The position numbers were made by a program, and so were the translations under genes. Below, piece by piece: positions 34,614 to 42,471 of a stretch of DNA of 64,000 bases. The stretch is from Arthrobacter nitroguajacolicus_D. Lineage in GTDB: Bacteria > Actinomycetota > Actinomycetes > Actinomycetales > Micrococcaceae. The DNA is taken from positions 124,001 to 188,000 of the forward strand of contig NZ_JAVDSH010000006.1 in NCBI RefSeq assembly GCF_031455195.1, in the 5' to 3' direction. The notes under the pieces were generated by a model that was not told the DNA's origin, did not search any database, and worked only from the letters and a program-made list of their open reading frames with translations. Each line of letters opens with the position of its first letter. Within the stretch, counting starts at the first letter, position 1.

Positions 34614-35614
34614 TAGAAGAGCACCCTGGCGAGACCTTGGCGGGCCTTGGCGACCCTCTCGTCCTGCGTCCCGACAACTTCGAAGAGTTCCAAGAGGCGC
34701 ACCCTGGCCGTCTCGCGCTCCGGACCGAAATTCCGGCCGATGAAGGTGATGATGCGGTTGAATGCGTCCTCGATGTGCCCACCGGAAACATCAAGGTCGG
34801 CCACGGCCAGCTGGGCTTCGATATTGTCCGGTTCCTGGGCAGCCAGGTCGCGGAGGCTTTCGGCGTCGGAAGCAGACAGGCTCTCCAACCTCGCCATGAG
34901 GTCCACCTGGGCCAATCCGGCTTTGGCATCGGCGTCTGCGGGTTGTTCCAGGAGGGCCTGCTTGCAGGCCGCTGCCGCTCCAGCGTAGTCGCCCGCCTCA
35001 ATGGCATCGATCGCTGCCTGGTGAAGTGGCGGAAGCGGTTCGGGCTCGTCCGTCCCTTCCGGCTGGGTACCGTCGCCGATGCTCCCGGTGACGCCGTTGG
35101 CCGCAGCTACTTTGAGGAGTTCCTCCACGAGCTCCCGGATCTGCGCATCATCTGCGGGTCCTTGGAAGAGGGGAACCGGCTGGCCTTTGATCACGGCGAC
35201 AGCGGTGGGCACAGCCTGGACCTGAAACGCCTGCGCAAGCTGGGGGAAAGCGCCAACGTCGGCCGCTGCGAGCACCAGGCGACCGCCGTAGCTTTCAACA
35301 ACCCGCTCCGAAGCCTCCAGGACGGCAGGCGATTCGGCCGCATATCGCGACCAGAGAAGGAACAGCACAGGAATCTGGGCGGACAACTGCACCAGATCCT
35401 GGAAATTGGTTTCGGTGGCCTCCACCCGCAGGGGTGCCCTGCTCGACTCACCGCTACCAGGGGCGCCGCCGTTGGCGGTGCCACCATCCGGTGACGTGGA
35501 AGCCGGCGGCGCGGGCGGCGCTGCCGGGCGGCGCAGCGACGAAAGGTCGACTGCACCGCGGAGGTTGAGCTGGCTGGCAGCGGCTGGAGTGGGTCGGTAT
35601 CCGGGCGAACTCAT
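34613..35614 (-). CDS. Thioredoxin-fold / TPR protein (CnoX/YbbN-like) lacking active-site cysteines
   Basis: 333 residues from ATG 35614 (TAGAGT 7 nt upstream; a GTG three codons earlier is less likely). A Pro/Gly-rich head of 60 residues is followed by a thioredoxin fold (residues about 64-170) in which the usual WCxxC reads W88-S-R-Y-A, so both cysteines are gone. The C-terminal half has helical TPR-like repeats (AAAACKQALLEQPADADAKAGLAQ and following). YbbN/CnoX proteins are chaperone-type holdases; the fold order matches. Rv1324 of M. tuberculosis is a likely counterpart. Cytoplasmic. Confidence 0.85.
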   Translation of the reverse strand: MSSPGYRPTPAAASQLNLRGAVDLSSLRRPAAPPAPPASTSPDGGTANGGAPGSGESSRAPLRVEATETNFQDLVQLSAQIPVLFLLWSRYAAESPAVLEASERVVESYGGRLVLAAADVGAFPQLAQAFQVQAVPTAVAVIKGQPVPLFQGPADDAQIRELVEELLKVAAANGVTGSIGDGTQPEGTDEPEPLPPLHQAAIDAIEAGDYAGAAAACKQALLEQPADADAKAGLAQVDLMARLESLSASDAESLRDLAAQEPDNIEAQLAVADLDVSGGHIEDAFNRIITFIGRNFGPERETARVRLLELFEVVGTQDERVAKARQGLARVLF

Positions 35615-35621
35615 ACCGTCC

Positions 35622-35627
35622 ACTCTA
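35622..35627 (-). promoter_or_regulatory. Leaderless -10 box (TAGAGT) for the thioredoxin-fold/TPR gene
   Basis: Minus-strand TAGAGT ends 7 nt before ATG 35614. Confidence 0.55.
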
Positions 35628-35652
35628 GCCGCTGCCCTGCCACGGGAATGTC

Positions 35653-37401
35653 CTACTTAAAGCTGGCTCCCACCAGGCCACGCGTAGCTGCAACCAGCTT
35701 CATGGGATCAGCGGAGCCTGCCGGCGGAATGTAGACCGCAACGGACTCGGCAAAGTTCAGGACCATGCCGGTCGTGGTTTCCTTGCCTCCGGCAAAGACC
35801 GCGGAATCGTCCTCCAGCAACAGCTTGTCACCGGCAGCTTTCGGCGTGCCTTCGAAAGCGAAGTCCAGCCGCCCAACCACCAGCGCGCCACCGTCGGCCG
35901 TGCGCAACACGACCGTCTGGTTGGTGACGGGGGTGTGGGTGAACTTGAAGTTGGCGCTGGTGCCGTTCTTCACCGTATCTGCCTGGTACGCCAGGGCCCC
36001 GGCAATGTAAGGCGAGGACTGCCCGTCTGCCAGCTTGCTCCGGTTAGGGGACTCGGGGTTAGTCAACATTTCGCCAAGGATTCCCAATGCCTCGTTACCG
36101 CTGTAGGCGAGTCCGGTGCTGTCGCTGGCAGGAACGGGCTCGGTTCCTTCACGGGGTACCGGGAAGGAAGGGAAGTTGGTGCCCGGCTGCAACGGAGCGC
36201 TGCCCCACAGCTTGTAGTTCTCACGCGGGGACAACTGAACCAGCGTCAGGACCTGCGGCACCACGTTTCCTTCGCCCTGGGTGAGGGCGAAGACCGTGCG
36301 GGGCCAGTCACGCTTGGTGCTGATGACACTGCTCTGCAGCTTGGTGGCACGAACCGGCATGCGGGGCTCGTAGGCGGAGACCGTGGACCGGATTTTGTAG
36401 TTCGCGGTACGGACCTGGAGTTCCATCTTGTCGACGCGCGGTGCAAGCTTTGCTGCGTCCTTGGCGGCATCGGCTGCATCAACGGTACTGGCAACCTGCT
36501 CCAGGATCCGCTGCAACTGGGATTCCAGCATCACAGGAGTGCCGCCGTCCGCGGCTGCCGGGGCTGAACTGGCAGAAGGCTGCGGCGAACTGGTGGCCTG
36601 CGCGGCGACGGCCGTGCCACCCACCATGACGGCTGCCAACGCGGCCGCGACAACGGTGACGCGCAAGGCCGGGCCCTCTTTTTCGGTTCCACGGCCAGGC
36701 GTCGTGTCGGCAGCAGGAGGCTGCACAGGCAGCGTCGTCGTTTCTTCGCCCTTGCCTGGGCCGTGGTCATCGCCGTCCCTGCGGCGGTTGCTAAGGGCCT
36801 TGGCGACGAACGGAAGGGCAGCACCCACCAGGATGATGATGATGCCGAGGACAATCAGCGGCACGGCCCAAGGCGTAGTGGCGTTGTTCGGGAAAGTCAT
36901 GGAAATGGACGACGGCGCGGGCTTGGTTCCGTCGCTGGCTACCAGCAGGGACCACTCGCCATCAGCCGGCGGGTTCCAGGTGTAGTCCAGTTCGCCACTG
37001 GCGTCTTCGGTGCTGACCCAAAGGTCGGATCCTGCCGGAGAAGGCGCAGTGGCCTCGCCGTCGGCCGAGGACACCTCGAGGGACTTCTGGTCCGCCGCCA
37101 CGCCCGTCAGGGTGGTGTGGGCAGTCTTACCAACCCAGGCGTCGACGTCGTCCGGACGCCCCGTGGCAACCATGAAGTTACCTTCGCCCTGGATCTTGAT
37201 CTTCACCGGCCCGTCGTGGAGTGCAATCAACTTTTGGTCGATCACGGTCAGCGGGGCAGCTTTGGTATCACTGGGAACCGAAGCCGTCACGGTTTCGGAG
37301 GGAGCCCAAAAAGTCAGCTGGCCAATGCCGGCCAGCATCGTCAGCAGGCCCAGCAGCACCAGCAAGGCTGCAGTCTTCAAACGCACAGGATCACCTATCA
37401 T
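35653..37401 (-). CDS. Large membrane-anchored protein of unknown function
   Basis: 582 residues; I do not recognise a named enzyme. A membrane helix at about residues 9-30 leads to an external-type domain of about 145 residues rich in Thr/Asp. A second helix near 177-203 (VPLIVLGIIIILVGAALPF) is followed by a charged cytoplasmic-type stretch, then a third helix near 247-268. The final 310 residues form a second globular domain with no cysteines. That topology puts both globular domains outside the membrane. It reads in the same direction as the thioredoxin/TPR gene, 38 bp upstream of it. Start ATG 37401 is taken because the helix follows at once. Confidence 0.75.
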   Translation of the reverse strand: MIGDPVRLKTAALLVLLGLLTMLAGIGQLTFWAPSETVTASVPSDTKAAPLTVIDQKLIALHDGPVKIKIQGEGNFMVATGRPDDVDAWVGKTAHTTLTGVAADQKSLEVSSADGEATAPSPAGSDLWVSTEDASGELDYTWNPPADGEWSLLVASDGTKPAPSSISMTFPNNATTPWAVPLIVLGIIIILVGAALPFVAKALSNRRRDGDDHGPGKGEETTTLPVQPPAADTTPGRGTEKEGPALRVTVVAAALAAVMVGGTAVAAQATSSPQPSASSAPAAADGGTPVMLESQLQRILEQVASTVDAADAAKDAAKLAPRVDKMELQVRTANYKIRSTVSAYEPRMPVRATKLQSSVISTKRDWPRTVFALTQGEGNVVPQVLTLVQLSPRENYKLWGSAPLQPGTNFPSFPVPREGTEPVPASDSTGLAYSGNEALGILGEMLTNPESPNRSKLADGQSSPYIAGALAYQADTVKNGTSANFKFTHTPVTNQTVVLRTADGGALVVGRLDFAFEGTPKAAGDKLLLEDDSAVFAGGKETTTGMVLNFAESVAVYIPPAGSADPMKLVAATRGLVGASFK

Positions 37402-37531
37402 CAGCGGTCGTTGAACTTCAAGGGTAACCGTTTTGTTATCAGAGAGTCAGATCGGGCCGATGCCGGCAAGGTCCATAAAAGCCCGCAGTGGCGCCGCTGC
37501 AGCGTGATTCCGCGGTCCTGATAGTGTGGCG

Positions 37532-38896
37532 ATGATCATGAATGCAGGATCCTCCTGCGCCCGGATCAGCCCCGTTCCACCAATGAAAAGGCAGCAAAAC
37601 CGCGTGAAAGAACCGTTGGAGCCCCGTCCCGCCAATGAGCCCGGGTCAAGCGCGGTGGAGGCCCCGTCAGAAGGACCCGCCGCGACGGTTCCTGTCCGCA
37701 CAGGGCGGCTCGCCGCCATCAGCCGGAGGCTGAGGCAGCCGATTCCCGGAGCGCGTACCCGCGTCCGCTTCGAAATGCCTCCCGAGGAAGAAGGCAGCGA
37801 CGGCCGTGAGGACTTCCGCCCCGAAGACGATCACGGCTTCGGCTCCCCCGGGCCGCGGATGTCGTCCCAACACCCGTTGTACGTAGGGTTCATGGGGACC
37901 GCCGGCGTCGGCGTTGCCCTTGCAGTGTTCTATATCGCAAGTAACACCACGCAGCTCATCCTCTGGATCGTTGCGGCCCTTTTCATTGCGCTCGGACTTG
38001 ACCCCGTGGTCCGTTGGCTGGAGGGCCGCAAAGTCCCCCGCCCCGCCGGTATCCTGATTTCCGTTTCCGTGCTGGTGCTGGCAGTCGCCGGTTTCTTCGC
38101 CACCCTGATTCCCACGATCGTCGAACAGGTTTCGGAAATCGTGCGCCAGGCCCCGGACTGGATCCGCGGTTTCCTCGACTCGGACTTCTTCCGCACTGCC
38201 GACAGCCAGTTCGGCGTCAGGGACCGCATCACCACCGAACTGGATAAATTCGTCAAGGACCCGGAAGCCATGGGTGGCATCTTCGGCGGAGTTGTCGGTT
38301 TCGGTTCCACAGTGGCCAACGGGCTGTTCGGTTCCCTGATAGTTCTCGTCCTGAGCCTGTACTTCCTGGCAGCGTTGCCGTCCATGAAGAAGTGGGCCTA
38401 CCGCTTGGCTCCCCGTTCCCGCCGGCCCAGGGTCGAGGCTTTGTCGGAGGCCATCACCGATTCCGTGGGCAATTACGTGATCGGCCAGGCCTGCGTTGCG
38501 CTCCTGAACGCGATCTTCGCTTTCATTGTGATGACCATCCTTGGCATCCCGTTCAGCGTGCTCCTCGCGTTCGTCGTGTTGCTGCTCGCGTTCATTCCGC
38601 TGGTAGGCGGGCTGATCGCCGCAGTCGTGGTCATCCTCGTGGCACTCACCGCCGGATGGCAGACCGCTGTTGTCTACGCAATCGCCTACTTCGCGTACCT
38701 GCAGTTCGAGGCTTACTTCATCTCCCCCCGCATCATGCAGCGTGCGGTCGCCGTTCCCGGCGCCGTTGCCGTCATCTCCGTGATCGCGGGCGGCAGCCTC
38801 CTCGGTGTGCTGGGTGCCCTGATCGCGATCCCCACGGCCGCGGCCATCATGCTGCTGATCAAGGAAGTCTTCATCGTCCGCCAAGACCGGCACTGA
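37532..38896 (+). CDS. AI-2E-family (PerM-like) transporter
   Basis: 454 residues from ATG 37532. The first 110 residues are polar and unconserved. After them come eight or so membrane helices of the AI-2E/PerM family: ILWIVAALFIALGLDPVVRWLEGRKVPR, GSLIVLVLSLYFLAALP, IGQACVALLNAIFAFIVM and the closing LLGVLGALIAIPTAAAIMLL. The family includes exporters and sodium-proton antiporters; autoinducer-2 transport is not implied. The start is uncertain: GATAGT lies 6 nt before ATG 37532, but ATG 37538 and 37583 are also open. The gene ends before the large palindrome at 38909. Confidence 0.85.
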   Translation: MIMNAGSSCARISPVPPMKRQQNRVKEPLEPRPANEPGSSAVEAPSEGPAATVPVRTGRLAAISRRLRQPIPGARTRVRFEMPPEEEGSDGREDFRPEDDHGFGSPGPRMSSQHPLYVGFMGTAGVGVALAVFYIASNTTQLILWIVAALFIALGLDPVVRWLEGRKVPRPAGILISVSVLVLAVAGFFATLIPTIVEQVSEIVRQAPDWIRGFLDSDFFRTADSQFGVRDRITTELDKFVKDPEAMGGIFGGVVGFGSTVANGLFGSLIVLVLSLYFLAALPSMKKWAYRLAPRSRRPRVEALSEAITDSVGNYVIGQACVALLNAIFAFIVMTILGIPFSVLLAFVVLLLAFIPLVGGLIAAVVVILVALTAGWQTAVVYAIAYFAYLQFEAYFISPRIMQRAVAVPGAVAVISVIAGGSLLGVLGALIAIPTAAAIMLLIKEVFIVRQDRH

Positions 38897-38908
38897 CCGC
38901 CCGCGTTG

Positions 38909-38959
38909 TTGTACAGCTAAGGCCCCTAAACCCGAGGTTTAGGGGCCTTAGCTGTACAA
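38909..38959. terminator. 24-bp perfect palindrome with 3-nt loop between convergent genes
   Basis: The arms 38909-38932 and 38936-38959 are exact complements around CGA. It lies 12 nt after the AI-2E stop and 49 nt beyond the hydrolase stop, so it can terminate both transcripts. The stem is unusually long and even in composition, with no T tract. Confidence 0.75.
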
Positions 38960-38970
38960 GGACCGCCTCG

Positions 38971-39027
38971 TCAGGCGCTGGCGACCGGATCAGGCGCTGG
39001 CTGCCCGATCAGACGCTGGCAACCGGC
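38971..39027. repeat. Three tandem 19-bp repeats containing the hydrolase stop codon
   Basis: Copies at 38971-38989, 38990-39008 and 39009-39027 share TCAGRCGCTGGC plus a CCGR ending. The third copy is the last codons and stop of the hydrolase gene, so the other two look like duplications of the gene end. Each copy carries TGA on the minus strand in a different frame. Confidence 0.7.
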
Positions 39028-39803
39028 CCCGCCCACAGTCGGGGCAGGCCGTCCACGCCGGCACCTGCTGGAGTGACGTCGTCGACGATTTCATCCAGGA
39101 CTCGCGCCGCGTACTTCTCGCCCACCCAAAGGTGCTTTGCGCCGTCGACGCCGACCAGCCGGGCCTGCGGCACCAAACTGAAGCGCTGTGCTGCTTCGGC
39201 AGGTTGCAGGTAGTCATCGTGTTCAGGCACCAGGACTGTCAGCGGCTTTCCCGACGACGCCCACTCTTTGAGATGGACGTCTGTGGCACGATGCAGCGGC
39301 GGCGACAACAGGACGGCCCCTTGGATCTGTGAAGCGACCGGCTCCACCGCTCCGTACATCAGGGCAAGTTCGGTACCAAAGGACCACCCGACCAGCCAGC
39401 GGTTTGGCAGGCCACGCTCCACGGCGAACCGCACTGCTGCTTCGACGTCGTAGCGCTCACCAACGCCTTCCTCGAACTGTCCGTCGCTTGTCCCCCGGGG
39501 CGACTGCGTGCCGCGGGTATTGAACCTAAGCACTGCCACACCAGCCAAAGCCGGGAGCCTGTAGGAAGCCTTGCGGTAGACATGCGAGTCCATGAACCCG
39601 CCGTGCGTAGGCAGCGGATGCAGGGTGATCAAGGTGGCGCTGATTTCCCCGGACTCCGGAAGCGCGAGCTCCCCCCTCAGTACCTTGCCGTCCTCGGTGG
39701 TGAACTCCACATTCTCGCGCAGGGCGGGCAGGACCGTGGAAGCGCGGATCTCGGAAGGCGCATCCTGTGGCGTGAAAACAAGCGAAGCGGGATCGAAAGT
39801 CAT
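39009..39803 (-). CDS. Alpha/beta hydrolase (dienelactone hydrolase / acyl-esterase type)
   Basis: 264 residues. The nucleophile elbow is GWSFGTELAL (G-W-S-F-G) near residue 142, an oxyanion-type HPLPTHGG lies at about 61-68, and EHDDYLQP plus GAKHLWVG give the acid and histidine. The sequence TRGTQSPRGTSDGQFEEG is typical of the small hydrolase branch. Substrate is unknown. ATG 39803 has both TAGGCT 7 nt upstream and GGAGG inside that gap. The last codons form one copy of a 19-bp triplicate. Confidence 0.88.
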   Translation of the reverse strand: MTFDPASLVFTPQDAPSEIRASTVLPALRENVEFTTEDGKVLRGELALPESGEISATLITLHPLPTHGGFMDSHVYRKASYRLPALAGVAVLRFNTRGTQSPRGTSDGQFEEGVGERYDVEAAVRFAVERGLPNRWLVGWSFGTELALMYGAVEPVASQIQGAVLLSPPLHRATDVHLKEWASSGKPLTVLVPEHDDYLQPAEAAQRFSLVPQARLVGVDGAKHLWVGEKYAARVLDEIVDDVTPAGAGVDGLPRLWAGPVASV

Positions 39804-39810
39804 GCCTCCA

Positions 39811-39816
39811 AGCCTA
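39811..39816 (-). promoter_or_regulatory. Leaderless-type -10 box (TAGGCT) for the alpha/beta hydrolase
   Basis: Minus-strand TAGGCT ends 7 nt before ATG 39803. Confidence 0.5.
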
Positions 39817-39822
39817 TGCGAA

Positions 39823-40167
39823 TCAGCGGTAGCGGTAAGTCCGCGAAGTCCAGCAGTTGGTGTGCCAATGCCGGCGTTCGGCCAGCCCTGCGGCCTGGCC
39901 GAACAAGTGGCTATCTGACCACACCACCAGATGGGCGATACCCGGCAGGATCGCCGTGGAGCACCCCGGGCAGATGTATTGCTTTTCAGCCTTTTTGGCT
40001 GTCATGGTCCGCACCATCCAGTCCCCGTCCGGTGCGCTTTCGCGCCGGGCAATGCCGCTGCGGGCCCTTTCCAGGTCCAGTTCCGGCACCGGCTCCGACC
40101 ACTTGCCGCCGTTGCCGCCCGAACGTGAACCTGACGCGTTGCGGCGGGGACGGTTGGAGCGGGGCAT
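39823..40167 (-). CDS. Small protein with Cys/His metal-binding-type cluster, divergent from nucS
   Basis: 114 residues from ATG 40167; not recognised as a named family. The first 25 residues are basic (MPRSNRPRRNASGSRSGG), suggesting nucleic-acid contact. Residues 66-69 are CPGC, followed by H79, H87, H100, H102 and C105 in RRHWHTNCW, an arrangement that could bind zinc and loosely recalls HNH-type or zinc-ribbon folds. It is divergent from nucS with only 49 bp between starts, so the two probably share control. A role with NucS in DNA repair is a guess. A CAGAAT box 6 nt upstream gives a weak leaderless signal. Confidence 0.72.
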   Translation of the reverse strand: MPRSNRPRRNASGSRSGGNGGKWSEPVPELDLERARSGIARRESAPDGDWMVRTMTAKKAEKQYICPGCSTAILPGIAHLVVWSDSHLFGQAAGLAERRHWHTNCWTSRTYRYR

Positions 40168-40203
40168 GATTCCATTCTGCCCCAGCCACCAGGTTCCAGG
40201 CGG

Positions 40204-40209
40204 TATTGT
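40204..40209 (+). promoter_or_regulatory. Leaderless -10 box (TATTGT) for nucS
   Basis: TATTGT ends 7 nt before GTG 40217 and supports that start; earlier in-frame starts overlap the divergent gene. Confidence 0.55.
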
Positions 40210-40216
40210 GGGGCGG

Positions 40217-40912
40217 GTGCGACTCGTCATAGCCCGTTGTTCTGTTGATTACGTTGGCCGCCTCAAGGCCCACCTCCCCCTCGCCACCCGGCTGCTGCTG
40301 GTCAAGGCGGACGGCTCAGTGCTGGTGCACTCGGACGGTGGTTCCTACAAGCCGTTGAACTGGATGAGCCCGCCCGCCACCCTCCGGGTGACTTCACCGG
40401 AAGAGACCGAGGTTGAAGAAGGGGTGGTGGAGCAGTGGACCGTCCAATCCGCTAAAACCGACGACCGCCTCATCATCAACATTTACGAGCAAATCCACGA
40501 CACGTCCCATGAGCTGGGCACAGACCCTGGCCTGATTAAGGACGGCGTCGAAGCAGACCTCCAGCGGCTGCTTGCTGAGCAGATCGAAACCCTCGGAACG
40601 GGTTACTCCCTGATTCGCCGCGAGTACTACACCGCGATCGGTCCCGTGGACATCCTGGCCAGGGACGCCAACGGAGCCACGGTGGCCATCGAGCTGAAAC
40701 GGCGCGGCGACATCGACGGCGTCGAACAATTGACCCGGTACCTTGAACTGCTCAACCGCGATCCCCTGCTGGCGCCCGTGCGCGGAATTTTCGCCGCCCA
40801 GCAAATCAAGCCGCAAGCCAAAGTCCTTGCCAACGATCGCGGCATCGACTGCGTCACTTTGGATTATGACGCGATGCGCGGCGTGGATGACAGCGAGTCC
40901 CGGCTCTTCTAA
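40217..40912 (+). CDS. nucS: Mismatch-specific endonuclease NucS/EndoMS
   Basis: 231 residues from GTG 40217. The N-terminal beta-rich DNA-binding and dimer domain begins MRLVIARCSVDYVGRL, and the C-terminal RecB-like nuclease has the catalytic set in GPVDILARDANGATVAIELKRRG (D, E and K). The protein ends in DSESRLF, resembling the C-terminal sliding-clamp contact reported for NucS. In actinobacteria it cuts both strands at mismatches and replaces MutS/MutL. Cytoplasmic. It is followed 47 bp later by nagA in the same direction, which has its own -10 box. Confidence 0.95.
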   Translation: MRLVIARCSVDYVGRLKAHLPLATRLLLVKADGSVLVHSDGGSYKPLNWMSPPATLRVTSPEETEVEEGVVEQWTVQSAKTDDRLIINIYEQIHDTSHELGTDPGLIKDGVEADLQRLLAEQIETLGTGYSLIRREYYTAIGPVDILARDANGATVAIELKRRGDIDGVEQLTRYLELLNRDPLLAPVRGIFAAQQIKPQAKVLANDRGIDCVTLDYDAMRGVDDSESRLF

Positions 40913-40946
40913 GCCCCTCCCTTCGGGGGACTGTGCGTTGGGCCAC

Positions 40947-40952
40947 TAGAAT
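40947..40952 (+). promoter_or_regulatory. Leaderless -10 box (TAGAAT) for nagA
   Basis: TAGAAT ends 7 nt before ATG 40960 and selects this start over the upstream in-frame codons from 40933. Confidence 0.6.
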
Positions 40953-40959
40953 CGAAACC

Positions 40960-42198
40960 ATGACTGCCGCCACTTCTTCCGCGCCGAGCCACCAAATCAT
41001 CAAGGGAACGCTGGTCACTGACGGCGAGGTGGTGGAAGACGGCCTGCTTGCCATCGACGGCGACAGGATCGCCTATGCGGGTACTGCTGATGGATTCGAT
41101 CCCGAGGCGTTCGAGGGTTTCCAGAGCGCCATCCGTTTGGGGGTGCCCAGCGGCAGCTACCTGATCCCCGGCCTCATCGACGTCCACTGCCACGGCGGAA
41201 ACGGCGGGGACTTTCCCGGGGGCGACGAGGCGTCGGCACGCAAAGCGGTGGAGTTCCTGCACCGCTCGGGTACCACCACCTTCCTCGCCAGCATGGTTAC
41301 CGCGCCCCGGGAGGACCTGCTTCGCGGCATTGAACTGTATGTGAAGCTGGTGGACGAAGGCCTCGTGGCCGGGATCCACCTCGAAGGCCCTTTCCTCTCC
41401 CACGCGCGCTGCGGCGCCCAAAACCCCGACTACCTCCTGGAGCCGGACCTCGAGCTCATGGCTGAGCTTGTTGGCGCAGCTGACGGCAAGCTCGCCACCA
41501 TGACCTACGCACCGGAGCTTCCCGGCGCTGGGGCCTTGGTGGACCTGATGACTTCCCACGGCGTGACACCATCGCTGGGACACACTGACTGCGACGACGC
41601 CACAGCGGCGGCGTCGCTGGCCGCAGCCCGTGAGGGACTTGAGTCGGCAGGGTTCGACGGCGTCAGCTCGCTTCCCACTGTCACCCATCTTTTCAACGGG
41701 ATGCCGCCCCTCCACCACCGAGCGCCCGGCCCCGTCGCTGCCTGCCTGCGCATGGCACAGGAAGGCAAGGCCGTCGTGGAGCTCATCGCGGACGGTACCC
41801 ACCTGGATCCCAGCACGGTGGCGACAGTTTTCCAGCTGGTAGGTGCCGCCAACATTGTCCTGGTAACTGATTCCATGGCGGCTGCCGGTCTCTCTGACGG
41901 GAGCTACATGCTCGGCCCATCGCCCGTAACCGTCAGCGACGGAGTGGCAACACTGGATGCGACGGGGTCGATTGCGGGAGGTACCGCAACCCTCCTTGAG
42001 GTGGTCCGCAAAACCGTGGCAGCCGGCGTCGCACTTCCTGACGCCATTTGTTCGGCAACAGCGGTCCCGGCCGCCGTCCTGGGGCTTTCCGACGAAATAG
42101 GCGGGCTTCGCCGCGGACTGCGTGCCGACGTCGTTGTAACCAACGCAGACCTGGAACTTACCGGCGTGCTTCGCAACGGGCAATGGTTGGACCAGTAA
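40960..42198 (+). CDS. nagA: N-acetylglucosamine-6-phosphate deacetylase
   Basis: 412 residues from ATG 40960. Metal and substrate motifs are LIDVHCHGGNGGDFPGG near residue 75, GIHLEGPFLSHARCGAQNP near 145 (catalytic-site glutamate), SLGHTDCDDATA near 210 (metal histidine), VTHLFNGMPPLHHR near 245 and LVTDSMAAAGLSDG near 305 (catalytic aspartate). It releases acetate from GlcNAc-6-phosphate for the NagB step, in the cytoplasm. Both nag genes are in the window but 10 kb apart. No transporter or NagC/DasR-type gene is adjacent. Confidence 0.95.
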   Translation: MTAATSSAPSHQIIKGTLVTDGEVVEDGLLAIDGDRIAYAGTADGFDPEAFEGFQSAIRLGVPSGSYLIPGLIDVHCHGGNGGDFPGGDEASARKAVEFLHRSGTTTFLASMVTAPREDLLRGIELYVKLVDEGLVAGIHLEGPFLSHARCGAQNPDYLLEPDLELMAELVGAADGKLATMTYAPELPGAGALVDLMTSHGVTPSLGHTDCDDATAAASLAAAREGLESAGFDGVSSLPTVTHLFNGMPPLHHRAPGPVAACLRMAQEGKAVVELIADGTHLDPSTVATVFQLVGAANIVLVTDSMAAAGLSDGSYMLGPSPVTVSDGVATLDATGSIAGGTATLLEVVRKTVAAGVALPDAICSATAVPAAVLGLSDEIGGLRRGLRADVVVTNADLELTGVLRNGQWLDQ

Positions 42199-42327
42199 AG
42201 TCGGTATGTGAATTCACGGGGTTCGCGTTACCTTCTTTTTACCGAAAATTTTCCCGAATTGCCCAAAAGACCGTTGACCTCCGGCAGGGCACATGAAAGT
42301 GTTGTAGCAGTCTTTGTGTAGGTGTTT

Positions 42328-42390
42328 TTCATGCTCGCAAGACGAGTTGCGAGCGTGAAGCTCCTGCGAAACCAGCCGGGCCTGGCCCGG
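42328..42390 (+). promoter_or_regulatory. Structured 5' leader of the cold-shock gene
   Basis: The 273-bp space before cspA holds a 13-bp stem (42328-42340 with 42347-42359, one G-U pair, 6-nt loop) followed by a second hairpin (CCGGG 42376-42380 with CCCGG 42386-42390). Cold-shock mRNAs commonly have long structured leaders. No other gene is visible in this gap. Confidence 0.5.
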
Positions 42391-42471
42391 CGGGAATCCA
42401 TGGTCTTCTCGCGGAGTAACAAAGCCGGTACGAGGTGTATCGGACTGCTTTTCCATAATGAGGAGAAATAC

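Noticed and set aside
37667..38893. Minus-strand 408-residue frame opposite the AI-2E gene
   Set aside because: His/Glu/Asp/Gly-rich low complexity typical of an antisense shadow; the plus-strand frame has membrane helices.
42322..42471. Plus-strand reading in frame with cspA giving a 117-residue protein
   Set aside because: The extra part is in the structured leader, lacks a ribosome site, and CspA proteins begin at MALGTVKWF.
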